DNA of 64,000 bases from Bradyrhizobium jicamae (GCF_018130695.1 NZ_JAFCJX010000038.1:1-64000); one strand, 5' to 3'. Shown: positions 45,139 through 53,817, counted from the stretch's first letter. Made by a program: numbers and translations. The notes: generated by a model from the letters alone, not told the origin.

Positions 45139-45140
45139 CT

Positions 45141-45162
45141 CCTGCTTCCAACAGAAGCAGGA
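45141..45162 (+). promoter_or_regulatory. Hairpin covering the ribosome-binding site of the next gene
   Basis: An eight-bp stem CCTGCTTC (45141-45148) / GAAGCAGG (45154-45161) with loop CAACA lies between paaK and the MDR gene. The AGGA at 45159-45162, eight bases before ATG 45171, is in its right arm. It could lower translation of the MDR gene; a T-run is missing, so it is not a clear terminator. Confidence 0.5.
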
Positions 45163-45170
45163 CTGCCCGA

Positions 45171-46190
45171 ATGCCCGTCGTCCCCAAGCCTGACGCTCGT
45201 CCCATCTCGGTCGAAGCGCGTTGCGTCCGTCTGCTGGCAAAGGCGGAGAATGCGGATGCGTTGGCGCCGGTGGTCGAGACGCACACGCTGTCCCGCGGCG
45301 ACAACGACCTGCTGATCGAGGTGAAGGCCGCCGCCGTCAATCCGTCCGATGTGAAGGCCGGTACCGGGCTGATGCCCTATGCCGTGTTCCCGCGCACCTC
45401 CGGCCGCGACTACGCCGGCGTCGTGATCGACGGTCCCGCGGGCTGGATCGGGCGCGAGGTGTTCGGCTCCTCCGGCGATCTCGGCATCCGCCGCGACGGC
45501 ACCCATGCCAGCCATCTCGTGGTCGAGGCCGATGCGGTGGTCGAGAAGCCCGGCAGCATTTCCTGGGAGGAGGCGGCCGGGATCGGCGTGCCCTTCGTCA
45601 CCGCGATGGAGGGCCTGCGACGCGCCGGGCTGCCGAAGAGCGGCGAGACAGTTCTTGTCATGGGCGTCAACGGCAAGGTCGGTCAGGCCGCGGTGCAGAT
45701 CGCGACCTGGCACGGTGCGCGCGCGATCGGCGTGGTGCGAAAGAGCGAGGCCTATGAGGGCCACACCAATTCACCGGTCGAGGTGATCGACGCTTCTGCA
45801 AACGATGTCGCGACGCGCGTGCGCGAGCTGACCGGCGGCAAGGGCGCGGACCTCGTCTACAACACCGTCGGCGATCCCTATTTCCAGGCCGCGCACAAAT
45901 CGCTGGCGCTGCGGGGACGGCAGATCCTGATCGCCGCGGTCGATCGCATCGTGCAGTTCAACATCCTCGAATTCTACCGCGGGCAGCACACCTATGTCGG
46001 GATCGATACGCTGGCACTATCCTCGGTCGCAACCGGTGAGGTGCTGCGCGAGCTTGCGCCCGGCTTTGCGAGCGGGCATCTAAAACCGTTTCCGATCAAG
46101 CCGAGTGCGGTGTACCCGCTCGAGCAGGCTAAGACCGCCTTCGTCGCTGTCGCCGGCTCGTCCCGCGATCGCGTGATCCTGCGCCCATGA
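45171..46190 (+). CDS. Zinc-free MDR-family oxidoreductase (quinone-reductase-like)
   Basis: A 339-residue medium-chain reductase. N-terminal GroES-like fold (VKAAAVNPSDVKAGTGLMPY), cofactor motif VMGVNGKVGQAAVQIA and a C-terminal segment (YPLEQAKTAFVAVAGSSRDR) typical of NADPH:quinone reductase-like proteins. The zinc ligands of alcohol dehydrogenases are missing. It starts 32 bases after paaK and might be read through from the paa operon, but the hairpin upstream suggests separate control. Substrate unknown. Confidence 0.88.
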   Translation: MPVVPKPDARPISVEARCVRLLAKAENADALAPVVETHTLSRGDNDLLIEVKAAAVNPSDVKAGTGLMPYAVFPRTSGRDYAGVVIDGPAGWIGREVFGSSGDLGIRRDGTHASHLVVEADAVVEKPGSISWEEAAGIGVPFVTAMEGLRRAGLPKSGETVLVMGVNGKVGQAAVQIATWHGARAIGVVRKSEAYEGHTNSPVEVIDASANDVATRVRELTGGKGADLVYNTVGDPYFQAAHKSLALRGRQILIAAVDRIVQFNILEFYRGQHTYVGIDTLALSSVATGEVLRELAPGFASGHLKPFPIKPSAVYPLEQAKTAFVAVAGSSRDRVILRP

Positions 46191-46194
46191 TCAA

Positions 46195-46280
46195 CCGTCA
46201 TTGCGAGCGAAGCGAAGCAATCCATCGCGCCGCAAACGGAGGTATGGATTGCTTCGTCGCTTCGCTCCTCGCAATGACGG
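46195..46280. repeat. Intergenic repeat, family D (copy 2)
   Basis: CCGTCATTGCGAG and CTCGCAATGACGG ends with an inner GAAGCAATCCAT/ATGGATTGCTTC hairpin; a compact version of 26307-26432. It begins four bases after the MDR stop codon. Confidence 0.9.
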
Positions 46281-46300
46281 AATAAGCCGAGAGACTCAGC

Positions 46301-47350
46301 ATGGACTCGACCACAACAGTCATCCTCGCCGCCCTGGTCATCGGCCTGATCTACGGCTCGGTCGGGCTGCTCAGCGGCTTCTGCATGATGAGCAGCCTGC
46401 GCGGCTGGTGGGCCGAGGGCGACGGACGGCTGGTGCGCGCCTACGCGCTGGCGATGGGCGTCGGCATCGCGGCCTCGCAAATTCTCGCCGCGGCCGGCCT
46501 CGTCGATCTCGGCAAGTCGATCTATCTGCAGCCGTCGTTCTCGGCGCCCGTGATGTTCCTCGGCGGCCTCCTGTTCGGCTACGGCATGGTGCTGTCGAAC
46601 GGCTGCGGCTCGCGCGCGCTGGTGCTGCTCGGGCGCGGCAATTTGCGCTCCTTCGTGGTCGTGATCGTACTCGGCATCTTCGCCGAGATGACGCTGAAGG
46701 GCCTGATCGCGCCGGCGCGGATCGCGATGGTGCAGGCCTCGCAGGCGACCGTCGCCACCAACTCGTTGCCGGGGCTGCTCGCAGGCCTCGGCGCGGTGCC
46801 GTCGCGGATGGTGGCAGCGTCAATGCTCGCCGCCGTCCTGATCATCTTTGCTTTCGCGCATGGGCCGTTCCGCAAATCGCCCGGCCAGATCGCCGCCGGC
46901 CTGATCGTCGGCCTGCTGGTTGCCGCCGGCTGGTACGCGACCGGCTATCTCGGCGCCGATGATTTCAATCCGGTGCCGGTGACGTCGCTGACCTTCATCG
47001 CGCCGATCGCGGACGCGCTGCAATACATCATGCTCTCGACGGGCTCGACGCTGAATTTCGGCATCGTCACCGTGTTCGCGGTGTTCGCCGGCAGTCTCGT
47101 CACGGCGCTCGCCACCGGCCGCTTCCATCTGGAAGGCTACCAGTCGCCGGCCCATATGCTGCGCTCGGCCGGTGGCGCCGCGCTGATGGGCACGGGCGGC
47201 GTGATGGCGTTCGGCTGTTCGGTCGGGCAGGGGCTGACGGGACTGTCGACGCTGTCGCTGTCGTCCTTCATCGCAATCGCCGGCATCGTGCTCGGCACCG
47301 GTGCCGGCCTGCGCGGCGCGCTGCGGGTCAGGCCACTCGCTGCCACCTAG
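46301..47350 (+). CDS. YeeE/YedE-family thiosulfate transporter (TsuA-like)
   Basis: A 349-residue membrane protein with about nine to ten helices. The conserved cysteines of the family appear in GFCMMSS, NGCGSRALVLLGRGN and FGCSVGQGLTGLSTLS; in TsuA these line the path that moves thiosulfate inward. ATG 46301 follows a repeat element. Its TAG stop shares a CTAG palindrome with the stop of the convergent OsmC-fusion gene. Both neighbours can be read as sulfur or redox related. Confidence 0.9.
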   Translation: MDSTTTVILAALVIGLIYGSVGLLSGFCMMSSLRGWWAEGDGRLVRAYALAMGVGIAASQILAAAGLVDLGKSIYLQPSFSAPVMFLGGLLFGYGMVLSNGCGSRALVLLGRGNLRSFVVVIVLGIFAEMTLKGLIAPARIAMVQASQATVATNSLPGLLAGLGAVPSRMVAASMLAAVLIIFAFAHGPFRKSPGQIAAGLIVGLLVAAGWYATGYLGADDFNPVPVTSLTFIAPIADALQYIMLSTGSTLNFGIVTVFAVFAGSLVTALATGRFHLEGYQSPAHMLRSAGGAALMGTGGVMAFGCSVGQGLTGLSTLSLSSFIAIAGIVLGTGAGLRGALRVRPLAAT

Positions 47351-48567
47351 TCCGCAGCCCTCGTCACGATCCTGATCTCCGACGTCAGCGTGCGATGCAC
47401 CGGGCACTTGTCGGCGATTTCCATCAGCCGCTTGCGCTGCTCGGTGTCGAGCGCGCCCTCGATCCTGATGACGCGGTCGATCTGGTCGAGCATGCCCTCG
47501 CGCGTCTCGCACTCCTCGCAATCCTCGGCGTGGATCTTCTTGTGGGCCAGCGTCACCGTGATGCGGTCGAGCGGCAGCGCCTTGCGGTCGGCATACATCC
47601 GCATCGTCATCGAGGTGCAGGCGCCGAGCCCGGTGAGCAGGAAATCGTAGGGACCCGGACCGGTATCCGTGCCGCCGGCGCTCGCTGGTTCGTCGGCCAG
47701 CAGGCGGTGCGGGCCTGTGGTGACGATCTGCTGGAATTTGCTGTTGCGGGTCTCCTGCACCACGACATTGCGCGGTGCAGCCTCGAGCGCGGGCTGCGGG
47801 GCCGTGGCGATGTCGACATAGCGGGTCGCCCAGGCGGCGATCATGTCGGCGACATAGGCGGCGTCCTGCTTGCCGCTGAGCAGATGATCGGCGCCCGAGA
47901 GCGAGACGAAGCTCTTCGGATGTTTGGCCGCCACGAAGATGTGCGTGGCATTGTCGATGCCAACCGTGTCGTCGGTCGGCGAATGCATCACCAGCAGCGC
48001 CTTGTGCATCGTCCTGATCTTCTCGGTCAGGCCTTGCTCGGCGACGTCGTCGAGGAATTCGCGCCTGATGCGGAAGGGGCGCCCGGCGAGCGAGACCTCG
48101 ACTTCGCCCTCCCGGCGGATGTCCTCGACCTTGTCCTTGAACAGCTGTGTCACATGATTGGGATCGGAGGGTGCTGCGATGGTCACCACCGCTTTGGCTT
48201 CCGGAATCGCGCCGGCGGCGGCGAGAATGGCGGCGCCGCCGAGGCTGTGGCCGATCAGGATCGCCGGCGCCTGACGCGTTTCGCGCAAGTGGTCGGCGGC
48301 GCGAACGAGATCGGCGACATTCGATGAAAATGTCGCATTGGCGAAATCGCCTTCGCTGGAGCCGAGCCCGGTGAAGTCGAAGCGCAGCACGGCGATGCCC
48401 TCAGCCGCGAGCGCGACCGCGATGCGCCTGGCCGCGAGCACATCCTTGCCGCAGGTGAAGCAATGCGCGAACAGCGCGTAGGCGCGGATTGGACCATCGG
48501 GTGTGTCGAGCGCGGCGGCGAGCTGATGACCTTCGGAACTCGTGAACTGAAAACGTTCATGCGACAT
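47347..48567 (-). CDS. Alpha/beta hydrolase-OsmC fusion protein
   Basis: A 406-residue two-domain protein. The N-terminal part (about 1-255) is an alpha/beta hydrolase with nucleophile elbow GHSLGG, acid in MHSPTDDTVGID and base in SGADHLLSG. The C-terminal part (about 270-406) is an OsmC/Ohr-type domain with the conserved Cys regions LGACTSMTMRMYADRK and DKCPVHRTL. OsmC domains reduce organic hydroperoxides; the fusion is known in proteobacteria but its substrate is not. A second Cys pair, EDCEECETREG, is unusual. It shares its stop palindrome with the transporter gene. Confidence 0.92.
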   Translation of the reverse strand: MSHERFQFTSSEGHQLAAALDTPDGPIRAYALFAHCFTCGKDVLAARRIAVALAAEGIAVLRFDFTGLGSSEGDFANATFSSNVADLVRAADHLRETRQAPAILIGHSLGGAAILAAAGAIPEAKAVVTIAAPSDPNHVTQLFKDKVEDIRREGEVEVSLAGRPFRIRREFLDDVAEQGLTEKIRTMHKALLVMHSPTDDTVGIDNATHIFVAAKHPKSFVSLSGADHLLSGKQDAAYVADMIAAWATRYVDIATAPQPALEAAPRNVVVQETRNSKFQQIVTTGPHRLLADEPASAGGTDTGPGPYDFLLTGLGACTSMTMRMYADRKALPLDRITVTLAHKKIHAEDCEECETREGMLDQIDRVIRIEGALDTEQRKRLMEIADKCPVHRTLTSEIRIVTRAAD

Positions 48568-48702
48568 GGCGCTTCTCCCTCTTGCCCACCTGATCTCGCG
48601 GTTGTCAGCGCAACCCCATGGCGCGCATTCGCACGCTCTGATAAGGATACGCGTTGAGATAGCAGTCTATGCTACAGCGCCGGATGGTTGGGAGGAATTT
48701 CC

Positions 48703-50439
48703 ATGCATGCAGCGAACCCACGTTTGCGGTGGATGGTCGCCGCGGTCGTATCGATCGGCATCACGGCTTCCAGTTCCTGTTACGCCGCGTCCGTTGCGCC
48801 GGTCGCCGCCGAAAACGGCATGGTGGTCTCCGCCCAGCATCTGGCCACCAAAGTCGGCGTCGAAGTTCTCAAGCGCGGCGGCAATGCGGTCGATGCGGCT
48901 GTCGCCGTCGGTTATGCGCTGGCCGTGGCTTATCCTGCGGCCGGCAATCTCGGTGGCGGCGGCTTCATGACCATTCAGCTCGCCGATGGCCGCAAGACTT
49001 TCCTCGATTTCCGCGAGACGGCGCCGAAGGCCGCCACCGCGAACATGTATCTCGACAAGGACGGCACCGTCATCAAGGGCGCGTCTACCAAGGGACATCT
49101 CGCCGTCGGCGTGCCCGGTTCCGTCGCCGGCATGGAATACGCGCGCGAGAAATACGGTACCATGAAGCGCGCCGATTTGATCGCGCCGGCCATTCAGATC
49201 GCCGACGACGGTTTTGCGCTCGAGCAGGGCGACATCGACCTGCTGCTGACAGCCACCGACGATTTCAAGGATGATCCCGCCACGGCGACGATTTTTCTCA
49301 AGGACGGCAAGCCGTACCAGGTCGGCGACAGGCTGCTGCAGCGTGAGCTCGGCGAAACCTTGCGCGAGATCAGCAAGCGCGGCACCGATGGCTTCTACAA
49401 GGGCTGGGTTGGTGCTGCCATCGTGGCCTCGAGCCAGGCCGGCAAGGGCCTGATCACGCAGGAGGACCTCGAAAACTACAAGGTCCGCGAGCTGGCGCCG
49501 GTCGAATGCGACTATCGCGGTTACCACGTGATCTCGGCGCCGCCGCCGAGCTCGGGCGGCGTCGTCATCTGCGAGATCCTCAATATCCTCGAGGGCTACC
49601 AGCTGAAGGAGCTCGGCTACCACTCTGCGGAAGCCGTGCACTACCAGATCGAGGCGATGCGGCATGCCTATGTCGACCGCAATTCCTATCTCGGCGATCC
49701 CGATTTCGTGAAGAACCCGCTCGACCGGCTGCTCGACAAGGCCTATGCCGCAAGAATCCGTGCCGTGATCGACCCGAACAAGGCCGGCGTCTCCAAGGAC
49801 ATCAAGCCGGGCGTCGCGCCGCATGAAGGCAGCAACACCACGCATTATTCGGTTGCCGACAAGGACGGCAACGCGGTGTCAGTCACCTACACGCTGAACG
49901 ATTGGTTCGGCGCCAAGGTGACCGCGGCCAAGACCGGTGTGCTGCTCAATGACGAGATGGACGATTTCACCGCCAAGATCGGCGTGCCGAATCTGTACGG
50001 CCTGGTGCAGGGCGAGGCTAACGCGATCGCGCCGGGAAAACGTCCGCTGTCCTCGATGAGCCCGACTGTTGTCACCAAGGACGGCAAGACGGTGATGGTG
50101 GTCGGCACGCCCGGCGGCAGCCGCATCATCACGGCGGTGCTGCAGACCATGATCAACGCCATCGACTACGGCATGAACGCGCAGGAAGCCGTCGACATGC
50201 CGCGCATTCACCAGCAATGGTTGCCGGACCTGACCAATGTCGAGGATTACGCGCTGTCGCCCGACACCCGCAAGCTGCTGGAAGCCAAGGGCCACATTTT
50301 CGGTCCGCCGCAGCCGGCCAATCATCTCGCGGTGATCATCGTCGGCGCGCCGTCGATCGGAGGCAAGCCGGTCGGCAACAACCGTTACTATGGCGCGAAC
50401 GATCCGCGTCGCAACACCGGCCTGGCGGCGGGCTACTAA
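48703..50439 (+). CDS. ggt: Gamma-glutamyltransferase, exported
   Basis: A 578-residue GGT. ATG 48703 has GGAGGA seven bases upstream and starts a signal peptide (RWMVAAVVSIGITASSSCYA). The family blocks are EVLKRGGNAVDAAVAVGYAL, NLGGGGFMTIQ, the autocleavage and nucleophile region NTTHYSVADKDGNAVSVTYT (Thr379), LAPIECDYRG-like VECDYRGYHV, and KRPLSSMSPTVV with GTPGGSRI. It should degrade glutathione and gamma-glutamyl compounds in the periplasm. It is a much closer match to classical GGT than the signal-less enzyme at 14575-16380. Confidence 0.94.
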   Translation: MHAANPRLRWMVAAVVSIGITASSSCYAASVAPVAAENGMVVSAQHLATKVGVEVLKRGGNAVDAAVAVGYALAVAYPAAGNLGGGGFMTIQLADGRKTFLDFRETAPKAATANMYLDKDGTVIKGASTKGHLAVGVPGSVAGMEYAREKYGTMKRADLIAPAIQIADDGFALEQGDIDLLLTATDDFKDDPATATIFLKDGKPYQVGDRLLQRELGETLREISKRGTDGFYKGWVGAAIVASSQAGKGLITQEDLENYKVRELAPVECDYRGYHVISAPPPSSGGVVICEILNILEGYQLKELGYHSAEAVHYQIEAMRHAYVDRNSYLGDPDFVKNPLDRLLDKAYAARIRAVIDPNKAGVSKDIKPGVAPHEGSNTTHYSVADKDGNAVSVTYTLNDWFGAKVTAAKTGVLLNDEMDDFTAKIGVPNLYGLVQGEANAIAPGKRPLSSMSPTVVTKDGKTVMVVGTPGGSRIITAVLQTMINAIDYGMNAQEAVDMPRIHQQWLPDLTNVEDYALSPDTRKLLEAKGHIFGPPQPANHLAVIIVGAPSIGGKPVGNNRYYGANDPRRNTGLAAGY

Positions 50440-50449
50440 GAGATTCCAG

Positions 50450-50484
50450 CCGAGCCTTCGTCGTCACCGAAGGCTCGGTTCATG
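50450..50484 (+). terminator. Likely terminator after the exported GGT gene
   Basis: An 11-bp perfect stem CCGAGCCTTCG (50450-50460) / CGAAGGCTCGG (50468-50478) with a seven-base loop, ten bases after the stop codon. The T-tail is weak (TTCAT). Confidence 0.6.
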
Positions 50485-50527
50485 CATTCCAGATTGCGCC
50501 GGCTTTGCGAACGCGTGACGATCGGGA

Positions 50528-50761
50528 ATGGCTCCGATCTGGCTTGTTCGATTCAACAATCTGCTGGTCTGGCTCAATCGCGCGCTGGTCGTGGTGGCCT
50601 GGGTTCTGGCGGCGATGGTCGCTGTCGCTGCTTCTGAACATGTGCCGCGGAGCGCAGCAGGTCCGGTGATGCAAACCGCGCGACCGGTTGCACGGCCGGC
50701 ACCGGTCGCATGCCCGCCAAAGCTGCCGCCGGAGCTGGAGGCGCTGCGGCTCTACGATTGA
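50528..50761 (+). CDS. Small single-pass membrane protein
   Basis: A 77-residue protein with one hydrophobic helix (LNRALVVVAWVLAAMVAVAA) and a Pro/Ala-rich tail with one Cys (PAPVACPPKLPPELEALRLY). I do not recognise a family. Its TGA stop abuts the stop of the convergent sulfite-oxidase-like gene with no gap (palindrome TGATCA, 50759-50764), which fits a real gene, but it has no clear Shine-Dalgarno and could be spurious. Confidence 0.5.
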   Translation: MAPIWLVRFNNLLVWLNRALVVVAWVLAAMVAVAASEHVPRSAAGPVMQTARPVARPAPVACPPKLPPELEALRLYD

Positions 50762-51421
50762 TCAGGAATAACGCTCTTCGGCCCAGGGATCGCCGCGGTT
50801 GTGATAGCCGCGGACCTCCCAATAGCCGGGCGCGTCGTGCTCGCGGAACTCGATGCGCTGCAGCCATTTCGCGCTCTTCCAGAAATAGAGATGCGGCACC
50901 ACGACCCGCACCGGGCCGCCATGCTCGAGCTCCAAAGGTTCGCCGGACCAGCTGTGCGCGAGCAGGGCGTCCTCGGCGGCAAAATCCTCCAGCGTGAGGT
51001 TGGTCGTGTAGCCGTCACAGGATTGCAGCACCACGAAGCGTGCATCCGCGCGCGGCCGGCAGGCGGCAAGCAGATCGCGCACGGCAAGGCCCTCCCACGC
51101 ATTGTCGTAGCGCGACCAGGTGGTGACGCAGTGGATGTCGGAGACGAATTTCGTCTGCTTCTGCGCCATGAAATCCGCAAAGGTCCAGAAGATCGGCTGC
51201 TCCACCGCGCCATGGACGTCGAGCCGCCAGCGCACACGGTCGACCTTTGGCGTCAGCCCGAGGTCGAGCGTCGGCCAATCTTTCGTCAGATGCTGGCCGG
51301 GGGGCAACCGCTGGTCCTCGGGGAGGACGACCTTGCCGGTGAGGAATTTTCCTTCACGCGCCCAGCGTTGCTTGCTTTGCGTCAGCTTGCTGTTGCCGGG
51401 CGGTTCGGTGTCGTCGCTCAT
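50762..51421 (-). CDS. Sulfite-oxidase-like molybdopterin protein, soluble
   Basis: A 219-residue oxidoreductase with the molybdopterin domain of the sulfite oxidase family. The Mo-binding Cys lies in SDIHCVTTWSRYDN and is followed by WEGLAVRDLLAACRPRADAR and SCDGYTTNLTLEDFAAEDAL. No signal peptide or Tat motif is visible at MSDDTEPPGNSKLTQ, and no dimerisation domain follows, so it resembles the short YuiH-type members. Electron partner unknown; it might link to the sulfur transporter three genes away. Confidence 0.9.
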   Translation of the reverse strand: MSDDTEPPGNSKLTQSKQRWAREGKFLTGKVVLPEDQRLPPGQHLTKDWPTLDLGLTPKVDRVRWRLDVHGAVEQPIFWTFADFMAQKQTKFVSDIHCVTTWSRYDNAWEGLAVRDLLAACRPRADARFVVLQSCDGYTTNLTLEDFAAEDALLAHSWSGEPLELEHGGPVRVVVPHLYFWKSAKWLQRIEFREHDAPGYWEVRGYHNRGDPWAEERYS

Positions 51422-51494
51422 CGGTTCGGCCGTTTGTTGAGCGGCCAGACTACCTCATTTCGGTCGCGCGATGTAACTGCCGTTGCGCAGGACC

Positions 51495-52721
51495 TCAGGC
51501 CTTCTTGCCGAACAGCACCGGCAGTTGACGCGGCCCGCGCACGGTGCCTTCCGACCAGGTGACCTTGCCGGCCGGATCAAGCCGGAAATCCGGAATCCGC
51601 TTCAGCCATTCCTCGATCGCGACCGTCATCTCCATCCGCGCCAGATTGGAGCCGACGCAGCGATGAATGCCGAGGCCGAAGGCGGCGTGGCGGTTCTCCT
51701 TGCGGTCGATCACCACCTTGTCCGCATCCGGAAACATCGCGGGGTCGCGGTTGGCAGCGGGGAACGACAGCAGCACCATGTTGCCCGACTTCACCGGGCA
51801 GCCGCTGACCGTCGTCTCCTTCATCACCTCGCGGGCCATCGTCACCGGTGAAAAGGCGCGCAGGAATTCCTCGATCGCCGATGGCATCAGCTCCGGCTCG
51901 GCGACCAGGCGCTCGCGGTCGGCAGGCGTCCGCGCGAGGTGCCAGAGCGAGGAGCCGATCGCGCTCCAGGTGGTGTCGATGCCCGCGATCAGGAGCAGGC
52001 GGAGCGAGCCGAGCACGTGCTCGTCCGACAGCGGCGCGCCGTTCGGCAGCTTGGCCTGCATCAGCTTCGAGATCAGGTCGTCGCCCGGCGCCTTTTTGCG
52101 CTCCTCCAGATGCACCATGAAATAGCCGGTCATCTCGCGCACCGCATTCATGAGCGCGTCTTCGCTCTTGATGCCGAGCTCGAGGATGCCGTGGATCCAT
52201 TTGATGAAGAGGTCGCCGTCCTGCTCGGGAATGCCGAGCATGTGCGCGATGGCGCGCACCGGAACGTTCTTGGTGTAGCGCGCCGCGGCGTCGCAGCCGC
52301 CGTCATCGATGAACTCGTCGATCAGCTCGTTGCAGATCGCGCGCACCCGCGGCTCCAGCTTCTTCATCGCATCCGGCGTGAACGGCGGCAGCAGCACCTG
52401 CTTGGCCGGCTTGTGCTCCGGCGGATCTGATGTGATCGGCGGCGCCCGCGCGGTGATTTCCGGACGGACATCGCGCACGATGACGCGGCGCGAGGAGAAA
52501 TGCTCGGTGTCGTAGGCGATTTCCTTCACCGCCTGATAGGTGGTCGGCATGTAGCAGCCGAGGAAACGGTTGGTGTGTACCACCGGCGAAGCCGCGCGCA
52601 GCTCCTCCCAGATCGGGAACGGATCCTCGGTCCAGACCGGATCGGTGTGGTCGAAATCGTGGATCCAGTCCTTGACCGGAGGATGTTCGGGCAAAAAGCG
52701 TGCGGAAGCGGAATCGGACAT
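51495..52721 (-). CDS. Cytochrome P450 with adjacent ferredoxin
   Basis: A 408-residue soluble P450. The I-helix motif is AGIDTT, with Asp where Glu is more usual; the ExxR region follows, and the haem loop FGLGIHRCVG has Cys355. It lies 55 bases downstream of a ferredoxin gene in the same direction, the classic P450-ferredoxin pair. Only about a third of its residues match the first P450 by eye, so they are separate families. Substrate unknown; a divergent TetR regulator suggests induction by a hydrophobic compound. Confidence 0.94.
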   Translation of the reverse strand: MSDSASARFLPEHPPVKDWIHDFDHTDPVWTEDPFPIWEELRAASPVVHTNRFLGCYMPTTYQAVKEIAYDTEHFSSRRVIVRDVRPEITARAPPITSDPPEHKPAKQVLLPPFTPDAMKKLEPRVRAICNELIDEFIDDGGCDAAARYTKNVPVRAIAHMLGIPEQDGDLFIKWIHGILELGIKSEDALMNAVREMTGYFMVHLEERKKAPGDDLISKLMQAKLPNGAPLSDEHVLGSLRLLLIAGIDTTWSAIGSSLWHLARTPADRERLVAEPELMPSAIEEFLRAFSPVTMAREVMKETTVSGCPVKSGNMVLLSFPAANRDPAMFPDADKVVIDRKENRHAAFGLGIHRCVGSNLARMEMTVAIEEWLKRIPDFRLDPAGKVTWSEGTVRGPRQLPVLFGKKA

Positions 52722-52776
52722 CAGGTCATTCCTTCTGCTCGTTCGTTCAAACGCGGATCGGTGAAAGTTCGAGGAG

Positions 52777-52983
52777 CTATTCCTCGGTCACTTCAATTGC
52801 GATTTCCGGGCAATTGGTCTGGGCAAGCCACGCCTTGTCCTCGAGGCCTTCAGGCACGGAACCGTCGCCGGCCTCGTGGGCGTTGCCGTATTCGTCGAGC
52901 TCGAACAGTTCCGGGGCGAGTGATTTGCAGCGGGCGTGACCCTGGCACTTGTCCTGGTCGACGCGAATCCTGAGCTTGGCCAT
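52777..52983 (-). CDS. 3Fe-4S ferredoxin, P450 partner
   Basis: A 68-residue ferredoxin. The ligands follow CxxHxxCx(n)CP: Cys13, His16, Cys19 and Cys58-Pro. The His in place of the second Cys is seen in ferredoxins that serve P450s and supports a 3Fe-4S cluster. It is acidic, as expected for electron donors, and directly precedes the P450 gene. A ferredoxin reductase gene is not nearby. Confidence 0.94.
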   Translation of the reverse strand: MAKLRIRVDQDKCQGHARCKSLAPELFELDEYGNAHEAGDGSVPEGLEDKAWLAQTNCPEIAIEVTEE

Positions 52984-53071
52984 GCAGGCGCTCTCCCTCG
53001 GCTTGCGCGCAATCGCGGCGTGCAGCGGTTTCCTCTGGTTTCTCTGCAGTTTTTTGTCGTTCGACGGCTTC

Positions 53072-53100
53072 TTAACCGGGCCATCAAGTTATAGTATATT
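53072..53100 (+). promoter_or_regulatory. Candidate promoter of the TetR gene
   Basis: TTAACC (53072-53077) and TATATT (53095-53100) are spaced 17 bases, in a local A+T-rich patch that differs from its surroundings. The leader would be about 35 bases. The same patch may hold the leftward promoter of the ferredoxin-P450 pair. Confidence 0.45.
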
Positions 53101-53140
53101 ACATTATCGAAGCGCTTGCGCGTCAAGCGAAAATTCAGTG

Positions 53141-53785
53141 ATGTCGTCGGCGATGGGACAAATCGTTCGCAAGCCGTTCAAGACCTACCACCATGGCGAC
53201 CTCCGCGACGCCCTGATTCAGGCTGCCCTGCAGGAGGTCGAACTCGGCGGGCCCGAAGCCGTAAGCATCAAGGCGCTGGCGAAGAAGCTCGGCGTTTCGC
53301 AGCCGGCGCCGTACCGGCATTTTGCCGATCGCGATGCGCTGCTGGAGGCTGTGACGGCGGAGGCGTTCCGCCAGTTCAACGACATCATGCGCGAGGCGGT
53401 CGAGCAGCCGTCGAAGCATTCGAAACTGTCGCGCTTCGCGCAAGCTGCACTTGCGTTCGGGCTGCAGCGCCATGGCATCTATCGCCTGATGTTCGCCTCC
53501 CGCACCATGGCCTGCGCACCAAAGGGCAGCGAGTTGCATACGGCCGCGATGGAAACGCTCGCGTTGCTGGTCGATGCATTCGAGGCACCGGCCGTCGGCC
53601 TCCTGCGCGAACGCCAGGCGCTGATGATCTGGGCCGGGTTGCACGGCGTCGTGATGCTGGCCGAGCAGGGGCTGCTCACCGGCGAATCCGCGCAAATCAG
53701 CCGCGAGCAGCTGATGGATGAGTTCGTCGAGCAGACCAAGCTCGCGCTCACCGTGGCGCTGAAGGCGGCGGAAGAGAAGGCGTAG
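53141..53785 (+). CDS. TetR-family transcriptional regulator
   Basis: A 214-residue repressor. The helix-turn-helix is VSIKALAKKLGVSQPAPYRH, followed by FADRDALLEAVTAEAFRQF and a C-terminal WHG-like domain (LMIWAGLHGVVMLAEQGLL). ATG 53141 is chosen; ATG 53153 is also possible. The frame upstream crosses the promoter and is not coding. It diverges from the ferredoxin-P450 pair and is its likely regulator. Confidence 0.9.
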   Translation: MSSAMGQIVRKPFKTYHHGDLRDALIQAALQEVELGGPEAVSIKALAKKLGVSQPAPYRHFADRDALLEAVTAEAFRQFNDIMREAVEQPSKHSKLSRFAQAALAFGLQRHGIYRLMFASRTMACAPKGSELHTAAMETLALLVDAFEAPAVGLLRERQALMIWAGLHGVVMLAEQGLLTGESAQISREQLMDEFVEQTKLALTVALKAAEEKA

Positions 53786-53817
53786 GCGCCAGTCGACGGC
53801 GGCGCATTCGAATCTAT

